A stretch of DNA of 64,000 nt. Origin: Pedobacter cryoconitis. GTDB lineage: Bacteria; Bacteroidota; Bacteroidia; Sphingobacteriales; Sphingobacteriaceae. Location of the stretch: positions 124,001 through 188,000 of the forward strand of contig NZ_JACHCC010000011.1 in assembly GCF_014207135.1 (NCBI RefSeq), given 5' to 3'. The notes beneath the pieces are model-generated. The model was not told the origin of the DNA and did not search any database. It saw nothing but the letters and a program-made list of their open reading frames with translations. The position numbers and the translations under genes were made by a program. Below, piece by piece: positions 32,854 through 39,417 of the stretch (position 1 is its first letter; each line of letters begins with the position of its first letter).

Positions 32854-34014
32854 TCAGGACATAACAATAACCCTCCTTCCCTCAATTTTAAATTTCATTT
32901 TCCGGGTTAATTCTAAGATTTTAAGGACTTCGGTCAGGCTTCTGGATCTTGAAATAGATCCGCCAAAAGAGATATTATCAAAATTTCCTTCGTAAACAAC
33001 TTCTACATTATACCAGCGGCTTAATTTGCGCATGGATACTTCGAGATCTTCTCCGTTAAAAGTGAAATAACCATTTTTCCAGGCAATGACATTATCGGTA
33101 TCTACATGATCTACTTTAAATGTATTCTTTGCCACTGTCGACTGTTGTCCAGGACTGAGTAGCTTTGGTGCCTGATTTTGAGTGCCGGTCAATACCTTTA
33201 CACTGCCTTCGAGCAAGGTAGTTCTGGTTGCATTTTCATCTTTGTAAGCATTGATATTAAAATGTGTCCCCAATACCTGTACCTGCTGCTGAGCAGTGAC
33301 CACAGTAAAAGGTTTCTTCTTATCTTTTGACACTTCAAAATACCCCTCTCCGGTCAACTCTACCCTTCGCTGAGTACCCGCAAAATGTGTCGGAAATTTT
33401 AAAGAAGAAGCGGCATTCAGCCAGACCTTCGTCCCGTCCGGCAAATCAATCTGATATTGTCCGCCCGGGGGTGTTTCAATAGTATTAAACTCCGTTTTTC
33501 CCGCATTTTTTAATTTAGCTGAATTTTTAACGGTATAGACTAATTGCCCGCTGGCTGTTTTGGTTATACTTATACCAGACTGCTCAGCAATCTGGCCATT
33601 GGTCGTATCTGTTAAACTGATTTTTTTTCCATTCGACAGCGTTAGGAACGCTTTATTTCCGCCCGGCTGAACAGACCCGGCAAGCTGATTATTTTCTTTT
33701 GGCAGAGCGGACGATATAGAACCCGATGAGAAATATATTCCTGTTCCGGACATCAACAGAACAGCTGCAGCCAGATACCACCATTTTACATTTTTTCGTG
33801 GTGAAGACCTGAAACTAAGCCTTGTCTTTATTCTTGCGTTTAAATCCGCTCCCAGACTATCCAGAGTACCCTGCTCCTCTATAACGAGTTCAGTGTCATC
33901 AAAAGAATTATACCAGGTATTAAATATAATCTTCTCCTCTTCAGTAATTGTACCGTTACGCCACTTTTCAGCAAGTTCTGATAGTTGGTCTTCGGTTGGG
34001 ATGGAACTCATCAT
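32854..34014 (-). CDS. FecR-family anti-sigma factor
   Basis: 386 aa. A cytoplasmic sigma-binding N-terminus (MMSSIPTEDQLSELAEKWRNGTITEEEKIIFNTWYNS) is followed by one membrane helix (about residues 74-92, WWYLAAAVLLMSGTGIYF). The periplasmic FecR domain follows (GGQYQIDLPDGTKVWLNAASSLKFPTHF; RRVELTGEGYFEVSKDKKKPFTV), then a C-terminal STN-interacting module (FTFNGEDLEVSMRKLSRWYNVEV). It should relay occupancy of the SusC STN domain to the ECF sigma encoded 64 bp upstream. Confidence 0.95.
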   Translation of the reverse strand: MMSSIPTEDQLSELAEKWRNGTITEEEKIIFNTWYNSFDDTELVIEEQGTLDSLGADLNARIKTRLSFRSSPRKNVKWWYLAAAVLLMSGTGIYFSSGSISSALPKENNQLAGSVQPGGNKAFLTLSNGKKISLTDTTNGQIAEQSGISITKTASGQLVYTVKNSAKLKNAGKTEFNTIETPPGGQYQIDLPDGTKVWLNAASSLKFPTHFAGTQRRVELTGEGYFEVSKDKKKPFTVVTAQQQVQVLGTHFNINAYKDENATRTTLLEGSVKVLTGTQNQAPKLLSPGQQSTVAKNTFKVDHVDTDNVIAWKNGYFTFNGEDLEVSMRKLSRWYNVEVVYEGNFDNISFGGSISRSRSLTEVLKILELTRKMKFKIEGRRVIVMS

Positions 34015-34078
34015 AATGGCTGTTTATACTAAAGCCAAATCAATTCCGGAAATCCCTTAGTCCGGTAGCAGATTTATT

Positions 34079-34690
34079 TCATAAAAAAAGAAGTGATTTA
34101 GCCATCGCTGATAAATAGCTGAATTTGATCCGTATGGTTTTTCTTGCTTTGGCCAGGTGTGCCTCAACGGTCTTTTCAGCTATATTGAGTTCTTCAGCAA
34201 TCTGTTTCTGACTATACCCCTCTTCGTGCTTAAGTTTAAAAACCAGCATGCACTTTTCGGGCAATACCTTGATAGTTAAAGCCAGCTGGCTTTGCAGTTC
34301 ATTATAATTCAGCTGATCCACAGTAGATTCATCAGCCAGGGAACTGAATACCGAGACTTCTTTCTTTAACCTGTTCTCCCTGTTTCTTTTAGCCAGCCGG
34401 TTAATCACTTCAAACTTTACTGCTACTGAGAAATAATTCAGGAATCCTTTGGTTAATACAAACTCGTTGCGTTTTCTCCAGAGATTACAGAAAATATCCT
34501 GCACAATCTCTTCGGCCTCATAAGTGTCATCTGTTCTGTGACGTGCCACAACGTATAACCTTTCCCAATATCTTTTATAAATTTCATTAAATGCAGCCTC
34601 ATCGTCAACCTGTATCAGACCAGACAGCTCCTGATCTGAAAGTGTACCATAGGATATGGTATTTCTAACAGCTGATAATGAATGAAACAT
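34079..34690 (-). CDS. ECF RNA polymerase sigma-70 factor of the SusC/FecR system
   Basis: 203 aa. Region 2: DDEAAFNEIYKRYWERLYVVARHRTDDTYEAEEIVQDIFCNLWRKR. Region 4: LPEKCMLVFKLKHEEGYSQKQIAEELNIAEKTVEAHLAKARKTIR. This is the Bacteroidetes-specific type paired with FecR anti-sigma and STN-bearing SusC. It is 28 bp downstream of the FGE gene and probably in the same transcript; it should activate the susCD-sulfatase-GH2 block. Confidence 0.95.
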   Translation of the reverse strand: MFHSLSAVRNTISYGTLSDQELSGLIQVDDEAAFNEIYKRYWERLYVVARHRTDDTYEAEEIVQDIFCNLWRKRNEFVLTKGFLNYFSVAVKFEVINRLAKRNRENRLKKEVSVFSSLADESTVDQLNYNELQSQLALTIKVLPEKCMLVFKLKHEEGYSQKQIAEELNIAEKTVEAHLAKARKTIRIKFSYLSAMAKSLLFL

Positions 34691-34718
34691 CTTCTATTTG
34701 ATTTTTAGGTATAAAGAA

Positions 34719-35870
34719 TCAGGTTCTTTGTCTGGATTTTGAAGAAACACACCTGAATCCTGTGTTTTGCAGACCTGTATCTGGTGATGATTTCATCCGG
34801 GCTGTCACTCTGTATCCTTTACAATAGGATTCATTACACATAAATGATCCGCCTCGTGTTACCCTTTTTGGAATCAATGGCTCTGCGGGGTCAAAGCTCT
34901 TAACAGGTCCTTTCGGGTCAGCCGTAATTTTATTGGCGAGTGTCTGATAATAGTTTTCATCATACCAGTCAGCCACCCATTCCCATACATTGCCTGACAT
35001 ATCGTACAGGCCATAAGGGTTTGCAGCAAAGGATCCAACAGGTGCCAGACCATAGAAATGATCCCAGTTTGTATTTTTATCAGGGAAACTCCCCTGCCAG
35101 GTATTCGCTTTTGGTTTGCCTTTTTCAATAGGTTCATTTCCCCATGAATAGGCAGCATCTTTGATTCCGCCACGGGCTGCATATTCCCACTCAGCTTCTG
35201 TAGGTAATCTTTTGCCAGCCCATTTTGCATAAGCCTGGGCATCTTCCCACGAAACCTGTGTTACAGGATAATTTTCTTTCCCCTTAATATTACTGTCCGG
35301 ACCATTAGGATGACTCCAGTCAGCACCTGGTGTCCAGCTCCACCAAAGGCTGGCATTATTTAATGGAACAGGGTGTGAAGGAGGTGTGAAGGTGAGTGAT
35401 GCAGGAACCAGAATTTCATCGGGTGGTTTCGGCGTACCTTCAGGTAATTGTTTTTTGAGTTCGTTCCAGTCTGGTTTGCGTTCAGCGACTGTAACATATC
35501 CCGTAGCTTTCACAAAGGCGCTGAATTGTGCATTGGTAACTTCTGTTTCATCCATCCAGAAACCATTCAGTTTCACTTCATGAGCGGGATATTCATCCAT
35601 CCTTCCCTCTTTGTCCCTTGCGCCCATCATAAAATTTCCAGTTGGAATCCAGATCATTTTAGCTGAAGAAATCCCATCTGTTTTCAAAACGGGTTTTAAC
35701 TCCTGATGAACTATCCTGGCACCATAGCGGGTTGGTAAATTACTACTGCACGAAGAATCTGTTGTATGATGTACCGTCGCAACATGCTTCTCCTCCTTTA
35801 CCTTTTGTTTACAGGATAAGCCAAAAACTAATGGCAGCAGACAAAAAGTTTTTTTATTCAATTTCTTCAT
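34719..35870 (-). CDS. Formylglycine-generating enzyme (SUMF1-type), predicted lipoprotein
   Basis: 383 aa from the Met giving MKKLNKKTFCLLPLVFGLSCKQK, a lipoprotein signal with Cys20; the longer frame to 35945 adds 25 unlikely residues. The FGE-sulfatase fold is plain: IPTGNFMMGARDKEGRMDEYPAHEVKLNGFWMDETEVTNAQFSAFV, VTQVSWEDAQAYAKWAGKRLPTEAEWEYAARGG, YDMSGNVWEWVADWY. Near the C-terminus, GGSFMCNESYCKGYRVTAR keeps both active-site cysteines known from human and bacterial FGEs. It should oxidise the CxPSR cysteine of the locus sulfatase. Predicted export implies it acts in the periplasm or outer membrane. Confidence 0.88.
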   Translation of the reverse strand: MKKLNKKTFCLLPLVFGLSCKQKVKEEKHVATVHHTTDSSCSSNLPTRYGARIVHQELKPVLKTDGISSAKMIWIPTGNFMMGARDKEGRMDEYPAHEVKLNGFWMDETEVTNAQFSAFVKATGYVTVAERKPDWNELKKQLPEGTPKPPDEILVPASLTFTPPSHPVPLNNASLWWSWTPGADWSHPNGPDSNIKGKENYPVTQVSWEDAQAYAKWAGKRLPTEAEWEYAARGGIKDAAYSWGNEPIEKGKPKANTWQGSFPDKNTNWDHFYGLAPVGSFAANPYGLYDMSGNVWEWVADWYDENYYQTLANKITADPKGPVKSFDPAEPLIPKRVTRGGSFMCNESYCKGYRVTARMKSSPDTGLQNTGFRCVSSKSRQRT

Positions 35871-36044
35871 ACACAATTTACAGGTACCAGCATAGGGTAG
35901 CCTTATCACAGCTCTGATCAAATTTGATGCAATTGTACATGGCAAATCTGGTCAGGAATGGATCTGGTTCAGCAGGTAAAATATATTCTGGCTATGAAAC
36001 TAAGATACTGGCATGCAGAACTATTAAAAAGAATGAGGGCTACG

Positions 36045-36054
36045 CAAACGCTTG
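36045..36054. promoter_or_regulatory. LacI-family operator candidate 4
   Basis: CAAACGCTTG in CGCAAACGCTTGCAC, 175 bp upstream of the FGE start. One base departs from the CAAACGTTTG core but the flanks (GC...GC) are the most symmetrical. The 35871-36231 stretch holds this site and site 5 and no credible gene. Confidence 0.55.
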
Positions 36055-36189
36055 CACAACTATCCATTCAAAAGCCTGGAAATACTGCTTTTTTACCTGG
36101 TGTGATATAAATTAAATGGAAAATCAAGTTAATTAATGCCTTTTTAAGAGATTGAAAGTATTAGAGAAACTGGGGATAAAATATCCACA

Positions 36190-36199
36190 CAAACGTTTG
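36190..36199. promoter_or_regulatory. LacI-family operator candidate 5
   Basis: CAAACGTTTG inside the perfect 12-bp palindrome ACAAACGTTTGT, between the truncated hemoglobin stop and the FGE-sigma-FecR operon. Most likely part of that operon's control region. Confidence 0.65.
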
Positions 36200-36231
36200 T
36201 TTTCAAGAATAAACAACGTTTTAGCATTGAA

Positions 36232-36618
36232 TTACATAATTACTCGCCCTGCTCCTCCTGTCATCCCGCGTAAACGACGCAAAAACATTTCGGCCATGAG
36301 AACAGCTCTGTTTTTAGCATCTTCAGCCATTTCACCTTCAAAATTCTCATCAATAGTTTCGTTGAATAGGCTCAGCCAACGATCAAAATGCGCCGCATTG
36401 ATTGGTAAAGGGGCGTGTTTGGCAAATGGATTCCCGCGGAAGCCAGGAACACCAAATAAAGCTGCATTCCAGAATTGATACATCTTTTCCAGATGAGGGG
36501 CCCAATCTTCAATTGCATCTGCGAATACAGGACCAATTAACTGATCCTGGGCTACCTTATGATAAAATTTATCTACAAACAGCCTGATATCTTCCAGATT
36601 TTTAATGTCAGCTTTCAT
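36232..36618 (-). CDS. Group III truncated hemoglobin
   Basis: 128 aa. Matches trHb3: DIRLFVDKFYHKVAQDQLIGPVFAD, WAPHLEKMYQFWNAALFGVPGFRGNPFAKHAPLPI, and AAHFDRWLSLFNETID, where His77 is the proximal heme ligand. No signal peptide, so cytosolic. Roles suggested for the family are NO/O2 chemistry or electron transfer; none is proven for group III. It is a single gene, divergent from the small-protein genes that start at 36764. Confidence 0.92.
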   Translation of the reverse strand: MKADIKNLEDIRLFVDKFYHKVAQDQLIGPVFADAIEDWAPHLEKMYQFWNAALFGVPGFRGNPFAKHAPLPINAAHFDRWLSLFNETIDENFEGEMAEDAKNRAVLMAEMFLRRLRGMTGGAGRVIM

Positions 36619-36763
36619 ACTGCAAATCTACGCAAGAAGAGCGGAATATATTTCTAAGAAAAAAATATCTTTAAGAAACATATTCATGTAACATTCATAA
36701 GAGAATCAACAGTTAATTTAGGAAACATTTGGTTTTTAAATTTAAAATCAGAGATTTGTTTCA

Positions 36764-36910
36764 ATGGATTTATTCAGGCACATCGTTTATACACTTCGAC
36801 TGGCAATTGCATCTTTAATGCAACCTGCCCGTGTTTTGCGTTGCCGCACTATTCCTATCCAATCTAACTCAGGATACTTTCTTAAGAAAAGTAAAGACTT
36901 TATTCAGTAA
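36764..36910 (+). CDS. 48-aa microprotein A, ends SKDFIQ
   Basis: ATG at 36764 opens 48 codons: basic, Arg-rich N-terminal half (FRHIVYTLRLAIASLMQPARVLRCR), ending GYFLKKSKDFIQ. The next small gene also ends G-F-x5-SKDFI-[QN], and both are followed by an imperfect GC hairpin and a T7 run 43-45 nt after the stop. The parallel layout suggests real, duplicated units. No family recognised; a regulatory RNA that happens to contain an open frame is the alternative. Confidence 0.45.
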   Translation: MDLFRHIVYTLRLAIASLMQPARVLRCRTIPIQSNSGYFLKKSKDFIQ

Positions 36911-36959
36911 GTCCCGGCCAACTACAGGTTTGGGGCCAGCATAAAGCCTCCGTTTTTTT
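36911..36959 (+). terminator. Terminator-like hairpin after microprotein A
   Basis: CCCGGCCAAC and GTTTGGGG pair imperfectly around TACAG, and TTTTTTT follows at 36953-36959. Confidence 0.5.
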
Positions 36960-36979
36960 AATCTTAATTTATTCTGTTA

Positions 36980-37138
36980 ATGAATCCTTTTTATACACAC
37001 CATACCATTTATACTATGCTTGAAATCTCTTACATCAATGAGATTAAAGCTTCGTATGCCATGTATAACCAGATGGTAAGTGTTCATTATCATTTTGGAT
37101 TTCACTCTCAAACGACCAGTAAAGACTTTATCAATTAG
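36980..37138 (+). CDS. 52-aa microprotein B, ends SKDFIN
   Basis: ATG at 36980, 52 codons, Tyr/His/Met-rich (FYTHHTIYTMLEISYINE; SVHYHFGFHSQ), ending TSKDFIN. Its last codons share a 14-nt identity (AGTAAAGACTTTAT, 37119-37132) with microprotein A (36890-36903), and the hairpin/T7 arrangement downstream is the same. Little similarity elsewhere. His residues could bind metal. Unknown function. Confidence 0.45.
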   Translation: MNPFYTHHTIYTMLEISYINEIKASYAMYNQMVSVHYHFGFHSQTTSKDFIN

Positions 37139-37189
37139 GCCCCAACCACATCCTGGTTCGGGGCGTTCAGGAAAATCACCTCTTTTTTT
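37139..37189 (+). terminator. Terminator-like hairpin after microprotein B
   Basis: GCCCCAACCA pairs with TGGTTCGGGGC (one bulge) around CATCC, and TTTTTTT follows at 37183-37189. Confidence 0.6.
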
Positions 37190-37207
37190 ACTGAATTAAT
37201 AAGTTTT

Positions 37208-37387
37208 ATGATTGAAAAATTCAGATCCATATCCTGGATCGGCTTAGGCTTGATATGCATTTTCTGTTTAAACCTGATGCTGGTTATTATGGCATTCATC
37301 GCTGATAATCAATGGCTCGATCTGTCAGCTATTCTTGCATCCGCGATTAACATACTCTGGTACAAAAGATTAAACCACAAACAATAA
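37208..37387 (+). CDS. 59-aa two-helix membrane protein
   Basis: ATG at 37208 gives MIEKFRSISWIGLGL and two hydrophobic helices (WIGLGLICIFCLNLMLVIMAFIA and LSAILASAINILWY) separated by DNQWLD, with a basic tail KRLNHKQ. Composition is typical of a small inner-membrane protein. It ends 23 bp before the GreA-like gene, suggesting co-transcription. No family recognised. Confidence 0.6.
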   Translation: MIEKFRSISWIGLGLICIFCLNLMLVIMAFIADNQWLDLSAILASAINILWYKRLNHKQ

Positions 37388-37410
37388 TTAACCAAATTAA
37401 AAATATCTAT

Positions 37411-37794
37411 ATGAAGACAGTACAATTAATGATCGTTAAAAAAGAACTCGATCTCTTAAAAAAACACCTTAAAGATTCTAATCTTTCCGATTATAATAAA
37501 ACCCAGCTGCTGGCAGAATTAGACTCTGCAATGGTGGTCAAAGAGAGTGAATTACCAGACGATGCCGTATGCATCGGATCTGAAGTTGAAATTCAGGAAG
37601 TAGTGACAGGAAAGAAGTATACTTTTCAGATTGTGCTTCCCGCAGAAGCTAATATGAAAGTAAATAAAATGTCTGTTTTCGCCCCAATCGGAACTGCTTT
37701 ATTAGGGTACAGGGCAGGATCGGAAGTTCAGTGGGAAATGCCGGACGGGCTGAAAACATTCTCCATTCTGAAAGTAAGCCATCAAAACAAATAA
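37411..37794 (+). CDS. GreA/GreB-family (C-terminal domain) RNA-polymerase-binding protein
   Basis: 127 aa. A short coiled segment (LLKKHLKDSNLSDYNKTQLLAELDSAMVV) precedes the GreA/B C-terminal FKBP-like domain (VCIGSEVEIQEVVTGKKYTFQIVLPAEANMKVNKMSVFAPIGTALLGYRAGSEVQWEMPDG). The N-terminal coil is shorter than in GreA and lacks an obvious acidic tip, more like Rnk. It probably binds the RNA polymerase secondary channel, with uncertain cleavage activity. Followed by a strong terminator. Confidence 0.85.
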   Translation: MKTVQLMIVKKELDLLKKHLKDSNLSDYNKTQLLAELDSAMVVKESELPDDAVCIGSEVEIQEVVTGKKYTFQIVLPAEANMKVNKMSVFAPIGTALLGYRAGSEVQWEMPDGLKTFSILKVSHQNK

Positions 37795-37823
37795 CTTATG
37801 GACTGGTATGCTTTCTATCAAAA

Positions 37824-37860
37824 AACTCCCTGCTAATCAGAATTAACAGGGAGTTCTTTA
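37824..37860. terminator. Terminator between GreA-like and SusD genes
   Basis: AACTCCCTG and CAGGGAGTT are a perfect inverted repeat, extended by TAAT/ATTA, with T-rich sequence on the plus side and an A-run on the other, so it serves both convergent genes. Confidence 0.82.
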
Positions 37861-37880
37861 TTTAAGTATAGTAATCAGCC

Positions 37881-39407
37881 TTAATAACCTGGATTATTCG
37901 GTAACAGGTTAGGATTAACATCTGTTTCCTGTTTAGGTAAAGGAAACAACAGTTGTTTTTCTGCAAATGTTGCTCCGAATACAGTTTTGTGACCTACAAA
38001 GTTGTCCCAGTTGCCTGTAACGTCATTGTGTACTTTTCTGGTTCTGATCATATCAAACCACATTTTATTCTCAAAACACAATTCGAAATTACGCTGTGCC
38101 CAGACTTCCTGTTCAAAAGCAGCTTGTGATAGTGCGCCGATAGGTGCCAGGGTTGCTCTTCTTCTGATATCGTTCACATATTGAATAGCTGTACTGTTCG
38201 GTCCTCCCTCAGCGCGGTTTGAAGCTTCTGCATACATTAATTCTACATCCGGCAAACGATATATTGTATAATTCAAATCAGATTTAGCAGTACTGGTTAC
38301 TGCCTGTACATCAAACCATTTATAGATATATGGCCCTTTAAAGGTAACAGTCTGACCAGTTTTTATATTTGCATAATTGGTATAGAAAAACTGCTTTTCC
38401 GCCACCCTTTTATCACCCGGGGCAAAAGAACTGATAAACTGTGTTGTCGGGTATACAGATCCATATTCATCCGAATATTTAGAAATACCGGAATAGTTTG
38501 GGATAGTCAGTGCGGTCAGCGGATTTGTAGCAGGAGTAGCAGCTGCAGATTGAACAGCAGCTGCAAATTGTACCTGGAGAATAAATTCACCATTGTTCTT
38601 ATTTCCCGGCACAATCATGTCTGTATATTCAGAAAACAGGCTATATCCTCCGGTCTGTACTACTGCCAGTGAACGTTTAGCTGATTCAGCATAAAATTGA
38701 TTTCCTCCATTGATCGCTGCACCAGCATAAGTTAAATAAACGTCTGCCAGTATTGATTTTACAGCTCCCATAGATACTTTTCCAGATCCATCACGCCATG
38801 GCAGAGTAGATTTCTCTGCCTCGAGCAGGTCGGGTATAATGATCGAATCATAGATATCCTTTGCTGGTGTCCTTGCTATCTTAAGATCCAGGTTTTTAGG
38901 GATCTGGGTAACTTTAGGTACTGCACCATACATCCTTACTAAATAGAAATAATACAGCGCTCTCAGCGTACGCGCTTCAGCCATCAGGTTGGTTTTATCT
39001 GCCTCACTTAATCCCGCTGCATTAATCTGTGGTATTTTTTCGATGGCTAAATTGCAGGCGCCAATCCCCAGGTACATTTGCTGCCACCAGGTATCAATAT
39101 AAAATGAAGTAGGATCATAAGTCAGATTCTGAAAACTGGCAGCCCCTGTCTGTCCCAGATCACTATTTGCTTTTCCTGTCATAAACTCCATCAGGTTCCA
39201 GGTATTCCCTCCATAGGATGATGGCTGGCCCGTTACCACACCCTGCAAATACTGATAACTTGAACTGGCAAAAGCCCTTGCTACTTTCGCACTCGAAAGG
39301 TCTGACTCCGGCGTAATAAAATTGGTCGGCTTTTCCTCCAGAAACTTCTTGCAGGAACAGGTCATCAAAACCAATATGGCGAGTATTATATTATGTGATG
39401 TCTTCAT
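37881..39407 (-). CDS. SusD/RagB-family glycan-binding lipoprotein
   Basis: 508 aa from MKTSHNIILAILVLMTCSCKKFLEEKP (lipobox Cys17/19); the longer frame to 39437 would overlap the SusC gene and adds an unlikely leader. SusD features: MAEARTLRALYYFYLVRMYGAVPKV, VKSILADVYLTYAGAAI, YRLPDVELMYAEASNRAEGG and WAQRNFELCFENKMWFDMIRTRKVH. Partner of the SusC encoded 10 bp upstream. Neighbouring alpha-mannosidase and isomerase genes suggest a mannose-containing ligand. Confidence 0.95.
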   Translation of the reverse strand: MKTSHNIILAILVLMTCSCKKFLEEKPTNFITPESDLSSAKVARAFASSSYQYLQGVVTGQPSSYGGNTWNLMEFMTGKANSDLGQTGAASFQNLTYDPTSFYIDTWWQQMYLGIGACNLAIEKIPQINAAGLSEADKTNLMAEARTLRALYYFYLVRMYGAVPKVTQIPKNLDLKIARTPAKDIYDSIIIPDLLEAEKSTLPWRDGSGKVSMGAVKSILADVYLTYAGAAINGGNQFYAESAKRSLAVVQTGGYSLFSEYTDMIVPGNKNNGEFILQVQFAAAVQSAAATPATNPLTALTIPNYSGISKYSDEYGSVYPTTQFISSFAPGDKRVAEKQFFYTNYANIKTGQTVTFKGPYIYKWFDVQAVTSTAKSDLNYTIYRLPDVELMYAEASNRAEGGPNSTAIQYVNDIRRRATLAPIGALSQAAFEQEVWAQRNFELCFENKMWFDMIRTRKVHNDVTGNWDNFVGHKTVFGATFAEKQLLFPLPKQETDVNPNLLPNNPGY

Positions 39408-39417
39408 TTGATTTAAT

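Noticed and set aside
34874-35242. Minus-strand 122-codon frame inside the FGE gene
   Set aside because: It is a +1 shadow of the conserved FGE core on the same strand.
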